DNA of 64,000 nt from Tretioscincus oriximinensis (GCA_022410635.1 JAJVDF010000303.1:182366-246365), one strand, 5' to 3'. Positions 41,856 through 52,191 are shown, numbered from the stretch's first letter. The notes: generated from the sequence alone by a model not told the origin. Numbers and translations: made by a program.

Positions 41856-42470
41856 CAGCAAAAAGAGACTAATAGTAGAAAAGTAGGTGGAATAAGCTTT
41901 TGTAGACATGTCTGCTTCCTCAGATTAATGAAGGATTAATGTCAGGGTCACGTATTTATAGGAAACTGTGTATAGGAGATGACAAAGCACATGTAAATGT
42001 GATAAGGTGATGAATTCCAGNTGAGAAAAACAGCTGTGAGAAACTAGTCCTCTCAAGTGAAAAAATTGCCTGTAGCAGCAAGAGGCATTTGGCTGATAGT
42101 AAATTAATCAAATACATAACAGGTATTATAAAAATGTATAATGGGCCAAGAAACCATTTTCTCTGTTAAGACCCTTATTGATGGATGTATTCCAGTTCTG
42201 CAGCTTCTCTTTCAAATCTTCCTTTGTAATTTNTTTGTTCAAGAACTGCAATTTTGAGATCTGAGATAGAATGTCCTGTAAGGTTGAAGTGTTTAGCAAC
42301 AGGTTTCTGCGGGTTGCCATTTCGAATATCTGATTGGTGTCCATTTATTCACTGGTGTAGGGACTGTCGTGTTTTCCCAATATAGAGAGCTGAGGGGCAT
42401 TGTAGGCAGAAAATGGAATACATCACATTAGAAGACGAGCATGTAAAAGTGCTTCTAAAATTGAAGTGGC
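41856..42470 (-). mobile_element. Penelope-like element 3' end with GIY-YIG endonuclease remnant
   Basis: In PLEs a C-terminal GIY-YIG nuclease nicks DNA to prime reverse transcription. Read on the minus strand, 42460-42270 gives MYSIFCLQCPSALYIGKTRQ, then HQSDIRNG and KPVAKHFNLTGHS, matching the Cys-pair, the ALYIGKT variant of the YIG box and the HF...GH region of that domain. A stop falls where the catalytic Arg/His segment should begin. After a frame change, NTSINKGLNRENGF ends the protein near 42126. The untranslated region follows, ending at 41935-41860 with a decayed hammerhead-like segment (CTGAGGA, hairpin, AAAA, GCTTATTCC). The reverse transcriptase part is absent. It ties the short terminal repeats elsewhere to PLEs. 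Confidence 0.85.
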
Positions 42471-43916
42471 TGTATAAAGTGTGATAACGGAATCGGGGTT
42501 CAGTACCATTTATGAATCAATCTTAGTTGTGATTCCTTCAATTTATCATTTTTTCTTTACTAATACCTCCTGTTTCTTTCTTCTACACTTATTTCACTTT
42601 TCCAAATCTCAATGTTGGTTTCAATAGTCTGCTCATTTATCTCCCCAGTAAACCATTGATCATATTACTAATATNTTTATTCCATTTTAATTGTTTTTTT
42701 CAAATTGTGTATTATTGGAATTTATAAATCAACACTAATATTTCTAATAAAGAAGTCCCTTATTCCTTACTCCAGAAGTCAACTTGTCTACCCCAGCATT
42801 TTCCAATGTTTATCCATTTTGCAATTTTTTCTAATGTACTTTGTGATATTTTTCCTTCCAAACTACAAGATTCCAATTCTTTCATTCTTCCCTATTATGA
42901 AAGTCTGGTCCTACAGCTTCCGTCTGCTCATAATTTTTTATGATACCTCTTGCGTACTTCTCGAAAGTTCATTTTCGCCGTCCACTTNTTCAGCCTTCCG
43001 GGTGGTGGTGGTCTGAAACCGGCCCAAGGAATCCCCTAGAAGACACTCTTGCTTTCCTAAAGGAGTAACAAAGAAATGTGTAATATATGAAATGTGAGAA
43101 CGAGGTATTGCATATGCAATTTACTGGAAACACCCCCACACAGACACAAAGACAGTTCAAAAGGAGGGATATTTATATCTTCCCTCTGCCTTTGCCAAAG
43201 TTTTTCAGATTCTAAAAAAAAGGGACTCTGACGTCAATTTGAATGTAAATCCAAAACGTCTGGCTGCAAGAAAACAGAGGTATAACACTCGGGAGTAACA
43301 GAACAACTGGGTTGACTCTTTTGGGACAAGACATTGTGTGGGTGCAGGTAAAACTAAGAGGAACAAGACAGGTAAGAACTGGGTATGTCTCTAGAAAAGC
43401 AGGACCAGGCTNCTAGCATTTGAATTCTGTAAGAGAGAGAGGACAGACTCATGGGAAGGTATCTTTTTAAAAATGTGTAATTGGTATGTGTGCAAAAAGG
43501 GAAGCTGTATGTCTGTTGAAAGTGTCTACCGCATGGAAATGGGGAAGGTTGAACCCAGGTTTTAGCTCTNTTGGCGACTGAACTGTACAGTGAAAAGTGA
43601 GAAAGCGAAAGGGGNTTGAGATCTTGAAGTAGATTTACCAGGCTTCATTGAAACTTAAGGCAATAGTCAACTGTATGACAGATCAAGGGTTTGCCGGACA
43701 TATTTCAACTGTTGGAATTCAGTCTATGGATCCTGTCACCCACCCGTGGAAATATCCTGGGAAGCTCTGTTTGCCAGAGGCATTTTTAAAAGGCACGTCT
43801 TCATTTTGCAATAGCTTAGATCACAGGAGGAGATATTTCAAGCATAGGCAGCAACTGTAGTGTTTTCACGTGCATTAAGAATGTTTCTCATTCTGTCTAG
43901 AATATGCCTAATTTGC
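42471..43916. other. AT-rich unassigned sequence
   Basis: 42540-42960 is T-rich with open frames of up to about 103 codons and no motif. 43000-43640 has no recognised repeat. No host exon found. Confidence 0.4.
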
Positions 43917-43956
43917 TCCTTCGATCTCATATTGGCTCCTTCGATCTCATATTGGC
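43917..43956 (+). repeat. exact 20-bp tandem duplication
   Basis: CTCCTTCGATCTCATATTGG occurs twice back to back. Confidence 0.95.
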
Positions 43957-43989
43957 TAACTAAACGAGCTGGTGAGGGATCCCAAGTAG

Positions 43990-44300
43990 GGCTTTCTTTA
44001 CAAACTCTAAGAAATCTAAAGGAAAAGGCTAAAATAAAAGTCTTAAATAATGAAGCTGGGATATAGTATCACAAAACGACTTGGCACTACTTGAAGAGGC
44101 CAGTGTAAACCCATATTTAGCCAAATTTAAATAACAGGTGGTACTGGAGAGGTACCTCACTATTCTGCTCCCGAGGCAACTCCATACAGCACTTGCTAGA
44201 GCAAGATTTGAGCAATGAACAACAGATGGTGTGTCTGTGGGGTAAAAGCTGTGGAGAATTCCTACCACTTCTTCCTAGACTGTAACCTGTATGAAGCTTT
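43990..44300 (+). pseudogene. degenerate LINE C-terminal region
   Basis: One frame gives LTILLPRQLHTALARARFEQ, and after a stop another gives WCVCGVKAVENSYHFFLDCN. The C-x-CG...EN..HF.L.C spacing is typical of the cysteine-rich tail of several non-LTR retrotransposon proteins. The family cannot be fixed and the frame is broken by stops and shifts. Confidence 0.45.
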
Positions 44301-44418
44301 ACCCTCTACTAGATAATAAGCTCCATGCCTTACTAAAAGGACAAGATAAACTATCACTAAGGTGCCCCTATTCATTCTAGAGACNTTTAAAATAAAAGAA
44401 CATACCATGGAAGCCATA

Positions 44419-44570
44419 GGCTGCATCCACACATCACATATTTNTTCCATTATGTTCCTCAATATTCCACAATAAAGAATGGATATTCATGAATAAACCA
44501 GTCCACACAATGCTTTATTGTGGAATGTTCTACTATAGTAGTGGAATGAAGGTGATGTGTGGATGCAGCC
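44419..44570. mobile_element. foldback MITE, GGCTGCATCC ends
   Basis: GGCTGCATCCACACATCAC at the left pairs with GTGATGTGTGGATGCAGCC at the right. ATTCCACAATAAAG pairs with CTTTATTGTGGAAT inside. 152 bp. Its ends resemble the larger TIR element at 52690-53156. Confidence 0.85.
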
Positions 44571-44644
44571 ATAGAGGGGTTGGCAGAAAGGGGATGATGG
44601 AAATAGGGAGCAGAAAATGATCTCTTCTTATTAAGATTTCACTA

Positions 44645-44782
44645 AAGGCTACTTACAGGGTANTGAGTGGGGTTGAAGGTCTTTCCCCTGACATCTGTTT
44701 GGAATGTCACTGGTGGGCCATTGTGTGAGACAGAATACTAAACTAGATGGGTTGTAGCCCAATTTAGCAGGGTTCATCTTAT
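44645..44782 (+). mobile_element. CR1-Y 3' fragment
   Basis: CATCTGTTTGGAATGTCACTGG, then GTGAGACAGAATACTAAAC and GGGTTCATCTTATCG. Confidence 0.7.
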
Positions 44783-44936
44783 CGCCTATTTCTCCCTAAT
44801 GTTTTAATTAAATTATAATATATGACCTATACAAAAGTCTTCAGCTTACAGTTGCATTCCAATTAGTACAAATATTATTCCATATATATTCCATATATAC
44901 AACGAGCGGAATTATCCCATTACATTACNCTAATGC

Positions 44937-45290
44937 AACAGGCTCTGGACTCTCTTCCCCCTTGCCCCCATCCATGCTTCTACCCACATCCCAGACTCCA
45001 TTGCCCCCTTCCATCCCTCTTTCACTTGCTCCNTTTTTGTTTCATTCCTTCTCTCCATTTTCCTTTCCTTCTTTCTTTTCTGATCATTATACCTTGGGAT
45101 GTTGTATGCTTTGATATGCATTTTATTATATGTACAGACTATATTAAATTTCCCCCTCCCCTTTCTTTTTGCCAGTTTCCAACCCAGGACTCTGATCTGT
45201 GTAGGCTGCCAAAGTTCTGAGCCCTGTCATTGGTCTCTGTAGGCTGCCAAAGGTCTGAGCCGTGTCATTGGTCATTATACCTTAGAATGC
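44937..45290 (+). repeat. family E dispersed repeat, copy 1
   Basis: TGCAACAGGCTCTGGACTC, a pyrimidine-rich middle, and GTAGGCTGCCAAAGTTCTG then CCCTGTCATTGGTC correspond to the reverse of 57080-57405. The end block (GGCTGCCAAAGKTCTGAGCC) is duplicated in tandem at about 45202 and 45241. Class unknown. Confidence 0.55.
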
Positions 45291-45879
45291 TGAACTCTCC
45301 CACATGCCTTTTAGTCAATGAATATCTCCTCCAGCAGTCTTCTTATAGACCTTCTTCCTGTATTTAACAGCCATACAAACCTGTCCTGTGCAACTAGTTG
45401 ACTATAGCAATAACAGACCGCTGAAAATTGGATCTTGGATCCAATCCAGTGGGATATAGAAGACAAGATTTTACTCATTGAGAGTTTTTTGTAGGTAAAA
45501 AGGAAGCTCCTTTGCAGAAAATGGTGTGGTGTAACACAGGCGGGACCCAAGCCACAGTGGGTTCCTGCAGATGTGATCACTTTTCTCGTAGCATAGCAAA
45601 AACTAATACGCAGACTGCCTGTATGTAATTCCACCCCGTTCCAGCTTTGCCAACATCAGAGCTAGCAAAGTTTCTTTCCTTGGCTTCAATGTCTTCTGAT
45701 GCTGTTTTGCTGAATTGTCTCCAGGTGTCNATCATTTTGCATGTGCCTGGCCCATTATGTACAGTCGAACTAACCTGGTTTAAGGAGCTCATAAATCCAC
45801 ATTGTATACAGATCAGATCAATGCTATATGCCCCCTAAACTAGATTAGTGGTGGACCACATAAATTGGGTTTACTCAGA
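45291..45879. other. unassigned intergenic sequence
   Basis: Minus-strand frame 45634-45311 is open for 107 codons without a known motif. No repeat recognised. Confidence 0.4.
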
Positions 45880-46185
45880 ATCATAAACTCATAGAGTTGA
45901 AAGATCTAATCCGCTGCTCAATGCAGGATTCATTAAACTATCCCAGACAGACAATCCAGCCTCTGTTTGAATATTTCCTAGCAAACCNGAACTCACCACC
46001 TCCTGGGGAAACAAATTCCACTGGTTTATCACCCCTACTATCAGAACTTGCGGTTTCATCTCATTGTTTCTAGTCCTTCCATGTGCCAATTGGAGCAATG
46101 CTAATCTCTCTGCTCTGTGACAGCCCTTTAAGTATCTGTAGGCAGCCTCCTCTCAGTCTTCTCTTCTGCAGACTAAAAATGCTTC
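45880..46185 (-). mobile_element. CR1-X LINE 3' end
   Basis: Decayed tail AGAATCATAAACTCATAGAG, then CCAGACAGACAATCCAGCC and CTCCTCTCAGTCTTCTC. Diverged, no intact frame. Confidence 0.88.
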
Positions 46186-46496
46186 CATGCTACCTAATTC
46201 TATTAAGTAATAATGCATGCGCATGTAGACGAGATTTGTGTGATCTTGGGTAAGACATGCATCATTTGAACAGTATGGTAGCATTCCTGTGAATCAACTT
46301 CAGATCCTCTTTTCAGCACCTCTGGGTTCTGTTGCGGCTTNGCAGCAGGCTAGCATTTGGACCCAGCAGAGAGCAGCAGTCCCACCTATAGTTTGATTGG
46401 CAGGGAAGTGGGCGAATCGCAACACAGAAGCACCTGTTGTGTCATCTGGAGTAGCAACGTTGCATCTGCTTCTGATGCAAGGTAGTTAATGCAGAT
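46186..46496. other. unassigned intergenic sequence
   Basis: No recognised repeat. Its last bases lead into the CAGGTTAATCCA duplication that flanks the PLE array. Confidence 0.4.
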
Positions 46497-46508
46497 CAGG
46501 TTAATCCA

Positions 46509-46935
46509 TGGTAGTCAATTTCAGAGAAATAGCCGTGTTAGTCTAGCAGAAAGTCCAACAAAGGAGCTAGCAGCACTTTGAGACTAACTTGAGAAAAGTG
46601 GTTGGCATAAGCTTTCGTAGACAGGTCTACTTCTTCAGATGCATCTGAAGAAGTAGACCTGTCTACGAAAGCTTATGCCAACCACTTTTCTCAAGTTAGT
46701 CTCAAAGTGCTGCTAGCTCCTTTGTTGGACTTTCTGCTAGACTAACACGGCTATTTCTCTGAAATTGACTACCATGGAAAGCACCAATATTAGCCGAATG
46801 GAGTGGAAATCCATCAACCTCTCCAGGACTCTTGCTCAGGTACAGCGCATCTGAAGAAGTAGACCTGTCTACGAAAGCTTATGCCAACCACTTTTCTCAA
46901 GTTAGTCTCAAAGTGCTGCTAGCTCCTTTGTTGGA
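46509..46935. mobile_element. PLE terminal array containing a 272-bp perfect palindrome
   Basis: 46506-46641 and 46642-46777 are exact reverse complements with no spacer, centred on AGATGCATCT. Three palindrome bases fall within the left flank duplication. A third, partial copy follows at 46847-46935 after a 69-bp spacer. The whole is flanked by CAGGTTAATCCA (46497-46508 and 46936-46947). Each unit holds CTGAAGA, a GTAGA/TCTAC hairpin and GAAAGCTTATGC, then GTTAGTCTCAAAGTGCTGC and CTAGACTAACACGGCTATTT. It matches the end of the PLE at 41.9 kb. The exact identity of the arms indicates a young insertion or recent conversion; an assembly fold-over is the alternative. Confidence 0.88.
46774..46854 (+). 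other. short frame, ATG in strong context, within the PLE array
   Basis: Begins at ACTACCATGGA, a near-ideal vertebrate start context, and reads 26 codons (MESTNISRMEWKSINLSRTL...) across the spacer into the next unit's hammerhead-like core, where TGA ends it. It could be the N-terminal stub of an internally deleted PLE protein. Speculative. Confidence 0.35.
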
Positions 46936-46947
46936 CAGGTTAATCCA

Positions 46948-47275
46948 GATTCACTATCCATTATCCATTATCCTCAATGTGCTTGTTTACATTTTCTATT
47001 CCACTTTAGACAAAGAAGATAGCATTTCACCAAGTTTTGCAAGGACTTTTAAAAAATACTAAGAAGAGAAACAAAAGCAATTTGTTACACAGCACCTGCT
47101 ATTTTGCAAGGCATTTGGACTAGGAATAACGCATGAGAAATGTTTGTACTTATTAAGATATTTGTTTTCCTCCTTGGCAGAAGATTATGCTCACCAGCCA
47201 AACAGACAGGGCAGTTCACAAGGGAGGAAAAAGCTGCATGGACGTGTAGAGCTGAACTTCCATCTGTGCTTTTCA
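46948..47275. other. unassigned intergenic sequence
   Basis: No repeat or gene recognised. Confidence 0.4.
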
Positions 47276-47640
47276 CAGTTTATTTATTTTATTTTTATTT
47301 ATACTTATGCCTCTCACCCTATACCCAAANGTCACAGGGTGGCCAACGGTAAAAACAACAATACAAGATTAGCATATTAAAACAGTATCAAAATGGTATC
47401 TGGGAAAGAAAATGGCATTTCTTCAACCAAAGACCAGGATAAAGGGGTCTTCAAAGATCTTCTAAAAGAATACAGNTATAGTGACTGACACACCTNGAGG
47501 GGGAGCCTATTCCATAAAGTGTTCCTTCCACCGAGAAGACCCTGCCCCAGGTTCCTACCCCATTTGCTGTTTAACCAGGAAGGCCTTCCCTGCAGATCTT
47601 AAGTCACGGGCAGCTTAATATGAGAGAAGGCCTTTCTTTA
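47276..47640 (-). mobile_element. L2-like LINE 3' end
   Basis: TTTATTTATTTTATTTTTATTT, then CACCCTATACCCAAANGTCAC, CATTTCTTCAACCAAAGACC and GGAGCCTATTCCATAAAGTG: tail then untranslated region in reverse. Confidence 0.75.
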
Positions 47641-48494
47641 GGTATTTGGGGCCTGATAGGTTTAACACCATGGGATGTGTCTGGCCAGAGTTTAGTGGTT
47701 TGTTCACACATTCAGGACAATCCTCAATGCTCTCATCATTCAATGTAAAGCTCCTTCCAGTGTTGAGCTGTTTCAATCCAGAATGACCCCATTCGCCCTC
47801 TGTCCTCACCTTTCTGCTTTACCATAACGAGGAGCTGACATATCCACAGCCTTCTGATTGGTTGCTCCCTCCCCTCCCCTTGTAAGCCTGAGCTCCAGCG
47901 CACTTGTCTTGTTCAAATCTCACCTGTTTGTGTGTGTGGATGCCTTAACCTTTAATAGAAAAGAGAAGCCCAATCTGACAGCAGATTGTCAGTACTGTCA
48001 GGAAATGGAGCAATGGGGCTTTTTAGCAAATGGATTTCTAAAACGTGAGGCAGATGCTTCATACTATCCTGGAGCTGCCATAGTTGTAGAAAAACCCCAT
48101 CCGGAGGGGGCTTAAGTGTGAACGCATCTTAGGAACAGAATGTGAACCAGGAACATTGGTTGTTCCTGCAGTTCTTGTACAGATGTCAATAAATTGGATT
48201 ATNGCCTCTTGTGGATTACAAAGCTTCTAAAGATTCTAAACTGACTGTGTTCTTCACGTACAGTCAAGGTTCTCCTGTGTCATGAGTTGTTCCTAGAAAA
48301 TATCCATGCGTGTGAGAGAGCAAGATGCAATTGACTTCCAGAAAACAATCCATTACTGCTATGGACAATTTTTCCTGACAACCAAAAATGACAGAGAAAT
48401 GAAAACCTAAGCAGCCTTTTAGATCACAAATCAGACCAATTTTGATCTTCTCTCATTTTATATTCATCTCTAAAGAACATTAGAGAATATAAGA
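47641..48494. other. unassigned intergenic sequence
   Basis: No known repeat. A plus frame at 47858-48115 is open for 85 codons but has no recognised motif. Confidence 0.4.
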
Positions 48495-49035
48495 GAACCT
48501 ATGTAGGGCCATGGTGAATGGGGCTGGAGCCCATCTAGCCATCCTTCTATCCCACACAGTGGTCTACCAATTTTCCCTGGGCATCTCAGGCAGAAGAAGT
48601 CAAAACCCTCACCTGTTCTAGTCACCCTGCAAATGGTACTTCAGGGATCCTGCCTGTTGCTCCATCCCAGAGGTAGTATCAAGAGATCCATCCTAGTGGC
48701 TATTTATAACCTTNTCATTCATGAACTTGTCTAATCCTGTCTTAAAGCTATCCAGGCTGCTAGTTACCATCACTTCCTCTTGAAGGAAATTCCACAGACC
48801 AATGACCCTCTGGGTGAAAAAATTATTTCCTTTGTCTATCCTAACGTTTCTGCTCATCAGTTTCAAGGGATGTTTCCTGGTTCTAGTGTTGTGTGATAGA
48901 GAAAATACTTTTCTTCTATTCCCCTTATCCATCTCATGCATGATTTTTATACACTTCAATTAAATTCACCTCTTAAATGCCATCTTCCAAGGCTGAAGAA
49001 GTCCAGACATTTCAGCATGCTATCATAAGGTGTTT
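48495..49035 (-). mobile_element. CR1-Y LINE 3' end
   Basis: GCTGGAGCCCATCTAGCCATC, CCATCCCAGAGGTAGTATC and GACCAATGACCCTCTGGG; minus frame 48959-48693 encodes RVIGLWNFLQEEVM. Confidence 0.88.
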
Positions 49036-49584
49036 GAGTAAAACAGGCAGGTCTCTTCTGCCCAGTAGTAACTGGAAAAATAAAAGAAGAAAATATATTT
49101 GTGGCAAAAGATTAGCTTTCTGTTTGTACATGCAGTGCTAAATGATTGTCGAAAAAGAGGAAGAACACTCATTGGTTATTCCTTTACATAAAACAAATAT
49201 TGGTCAGATTCATACCTTGACTAAGAATAGTCCAAACGATTAGCAAGAAAGGAACGAACTGCGTCATCATTTCCCAATCATTCCAAAACCATACATAAAC
49301 CTATCATAAACTTATTTTGCATGGGCTGTATTTAAGCAGTCCACAGTCATCTCCACAACCCTGAAAACACTCCTGCAGGAAGTCTGAAAGCTATATTCTA
49401 GCCATTCTGTGTTCTCCACTCCTGGTGTGCTCCCATTTACCATAAGTCAGTCACATAGAACACAGAAAGTTTAGACTGCAATTTTCCCACTTGGTTTCTG
49501 CCTGGGAGAGTGCAAAAGGTGGGAAGCCTTTCTCTTCCCTATTGAAATTTGTTCAGGGCTAAATCTTGTTACAGAGCCTGGCCA
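49036..49584. repeat. family G dispersed repeat, copy 2, within unassigned DNA
   Basis: 49260-49450 (ACCTATCATAAACTTATTTTG, CCCTGAAAACACTCCTGCAGG, ATTCTAGCCATTCTGTGTTC) is related to 33.4 kb and to the reverse of 56.85-57.0 kb. The rest is unassigned. Confidence 0.45.
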
Positions 49585-49680
49585 TCCAGTTTAGATTATG
49601 GCAGACTACTAGCATGCAGATGGCAGATTCCTATACCAAGATATAGTTCAAAATAAGGCCCGGTGGGGACAAGATTTTGT
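49585..49680. mobile_element. H-family fragment
   Basis: TTAGATTATGGCAGACTACTAG, then GCAGATGGCAGATTCCTATAC and AAAATAAGGCCCGGTGGGG, one arm in the orientation of the left arm at 31.5 kb. Confidence 0.6.
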
Positions 49681-49756
49681 AATAAAGATATTCAGACTTC
49701 TGGAAGCATTTGTTGGCAGAAGGTGACATAGTATAGATGGGGTCCCAGATGTAAAC

Positions 49757-50030
49757 AATAACATAAGAACATAAGAAGAGCCATNCTGGATCAGGCCACA
49801 GCCCATCAAGTCCAGCATTCTGTGTCACACAGAGGCCCACCAGATGCACCTGGGCAGTCCGAACAGAGGAAAGCAAAATATGCACCTGTTCATGACTCCC
49901 TGCAAATGGTAACATCCGGAGGCAACATCCAGACATCCATCCTAGTACCCTTTTATACCCTGGGTGTCCATAAACCTGTCTAGTCCTGTCTTGAAACTAT
50001 CCAAGCTGTTAGCTACCACTACCTCTGCCA
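49757..50030 (-). mobile_element. CR1-Y LINE 3' end
   Basis: Intact tail ACATAAGAACATAAGAAGAGCC, then GGCCACAGCCCATCAAGTCC and CAGATGCACCTGGGCAGTCC; ends at GCTACCACTACCTCTGCC. Young subfamily. Confidence 0.92.
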
Positions 50031-50034
50031 TCTT

Positions 50035-50425
50035 CTTGTTCCTCTACTTAATGGCAGAATTTGTTTCCTGTTTTATGGTTTCAGGTTGTATTTCTGCCTG
50101 CTTTTCTACGCTGTTTTTTTCATGATGTCAAGTGCTTATTATAAAAAACTTGGATGCCCATCAGCTTCACAAAGCTGGCAGCAGTAACACAGCCCAAATG
50201 TGAAAAAAGTGAAACAGCTGCAGTTGTGTGGGTGGCGGGGTCTGCTGGGAAATGTAGTCAAAGCATTGGGCAGCCTCTTCTGCCCAATCTGCATGGGGCA
50301 CTGCACTGCAGACTACAGCTCCCATCCTGCACTGCAGCTAACCCTGGGAGGGAAGAATCCTCTTTAGCCAATCTGCACCCAGTCCCGCCCACAGGTAACA
50401 TTTTTCTGTTTAGGGGAAGATGACT
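50035..50425 (-). repeat. family D dispersed repeat, copy 2
   Basis: The reverse of the D order: CCTGTTTTATGGTTTC, CTGCCTGCTTTTCTACG, TGGGAAATGTAGTCAAAGC, then GCAGACTACAGCTCCCATCC and GCTAACCCTGGGAGGGAAG. No insertion inside. Confidence 0.7.
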
Positions 50426-51064
50426 GGAGGACCCGTCTACAAGACAGACCAGCCTATATTCTCTCACATGTGCTTTGGTGCAGTCAAATTATATCCATAG
50501 CTTCATTGTCTATATCACATCTTCCACCTTACTCACCACAGATGTGGCTTGGACCATCTCCAGTTTGTTTGTTCACCTCAGTTATCCATTGCTTTCATAA
50601 GTATCCGNGCAAATGCACATTTGAACCCCACCAATCATTTCTTTGGAAAGCTATTGGTGCCTGAGACNGTCCTGTGTGTGTGTCTTTCCAGTTTCGGGAG
50701 GCACCATCCGATCAAGGGCCGTCTCCTCTCACAGGCACCATAGCCTGGGAAACCTGATTTTCCTTGGCAGGCAATCAACAGCCCATTTGAAATCTTTCAG
50801 CTGGTTTAAAAGTGGAAGGCTCCATAGAAGCTGAAGGGATGTGACAGAGGGCATTGAAGCAGATACCCAGATCCCATGCAGCCCTGGAATTACTTCCCAT
50901 ATTTTGAAGGCAGCCAACACAGATAGGCAGAGGTTATTTGTCCCCTGCACCGTCATATCCTAGAACCTAAGACTGGATTTTGTTCCACAGGGAGCAAAGC
51001 AAGGTATGTGCCCTGTACCATTGATAATAGGAATTGCTAAGAGGAGTACTGTTGGAGTAGCAAG
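50426..51064. other. unassigned intergenic sequence
   Basis: Nothing recognised. Confidence 0.4.
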
Positions 51065-51529
51065 AGCTGTTAAAGAAATCAGTGCAATTGCTACAAAATC
51101 CTAACAAGTTGATGTGCAAGAGAGTTAGGATGGCCAAGATCCTAGCCTGCTTTTCACCCAGAGGATTGTCAGTTCAGTGTTGGAAGTATTGGGGCGACAA
51201 CCTTATGCCTGAAGCATGGAAATCTCAGGCATTGGGGGGGGGGGGTTGGAGGTCATCACGCACGCAAAATTGGGGGGTGGGTCTTGTGATGTCACTTTTG
51301 GGGGTCCCTTTCCAGAAACGGGATGGAAGTGACGTTACCAAACCTTTTATATTGCTGCACGGGAATTCGTATGCTGTATGGGGGTGAATTTTCTAATACA
51401 GCTTACGCCATTTGCCTATGACTCCCAGCACTGCATCAGTCTGTGNAATTTACTGTCAGAAGCGATGTTGAGTTTAAGCAGCTTGAATAGCTCTAAGAAA
51501 GGATCAGACAGAATAATCAAGGCCTAGTG
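51065..51529 (+). mobile_element. CR1-Y LINE split by an M-family MITE
   Basis: 51065-51174 ends CTTTTCACCCAGAGGATTGTC, and the next CR1 block, CAGTCTGTGNAATTTACTGTC, resumes at about 51442. Between them lies the M element. A degraded 3' end follows. Confidence 0.65.
51175..51441 (+). mobile_element. M-family MITE inserted in CR1
   Basis: Starts CAGTGTTGGAAGTATTGGGG and ends TGACTCCCAGCACTG. The interior has TTGTGATGTCACTTTTGGGG and GGAAGTGACGTTACC. Flanks TTGTCAGT and GCATCAGT are only loosely similar. Confidence 0.65.
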
Positions 51530-52191
51530 CACCAATGAACATAGACGGGGCCTCTAGCCACCCTCCTGTAGCCAGAAAATGTTTTTCTGCAGGTGGAACT
51601 GGGAGCTGAACGGCTAAAGAGGCATNGTCCCTCCCTGGGCTATCTGTGATGTAGGCTGGGAGCAGCAGTCTGCAGGGCAGGGAGCCATGCAGATTGGACA
51701 GAAAAAGCTGCCTGTTGCTCGGATTACACATCCCTGCAGGCCTCACCACCAGCCGCACAGCTCCGTCTCACCCTCCTCGCTGCTGCTGTTACTGCCAACC
51801 TTGTTGAAGCTTCCTATAGCTGCTGGGTAGGCTGACCAGATGACCCTATTTGTGGGGCATTGAAAACCCGTTTTGGGGCTGCCTCCCGGATTTTTCTGAG
51901 TGAAAAAAAATAAAAAACAAAAAGATTTTTGAAAAAAAATCTTTTTTTGAAAAGATTTTCCTCAGAAAAAACTGGGAGGTACCCCAAAAATGGGTTTTCA
52001 AACAACAACAACCCCAAAAAGGGGTCATCTAGTCAGCCTACTGCTGTGCATCCAAACTTTTATAATAAGCCTTTGTCATTGTGAAAAAATCGGCATAGAA
52101 AAGCAGGCAGAAATNCCACTAAGAACCATAAAACCGGAAACAGAAATTCTGCTGGAAGATGGGAAATGGAAAGCTGGTTGTTTTGTTATTG
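51530..52191 (+). repeat. family D dispersed repeat, copy 3, split by F1
   Basis: 51530-51827 (GGGCCTCTAGCCACCCTCC, GAACGGCTAAAGAGGC, GCTCGGATTACACATCCC) and 52041-52191 (CATAGAAAAGCAGGCAGAAAT, CCATAAAACCGGAAACAG) are the two halves. F1 lies between them. Confidence 0.75.
51828..52040. mobile_element. F1 foldback MITE with 8-bp duplication
   Basis: TAGGCTGACCAGATGACCC to GGGGTCATCTAGTCAGCCTA, flanked by CTGCTGGG (51820-51827) and CTGCTGTG (52041-52048), 7 of 8 identical. Confidence 0.92.

Noticed and set aside
45311..45634. 107-codon minus frame as a possible gene
   Set aside because: No motif, no splice or promoter context, and length within chance for AT-rich DNA of this size.
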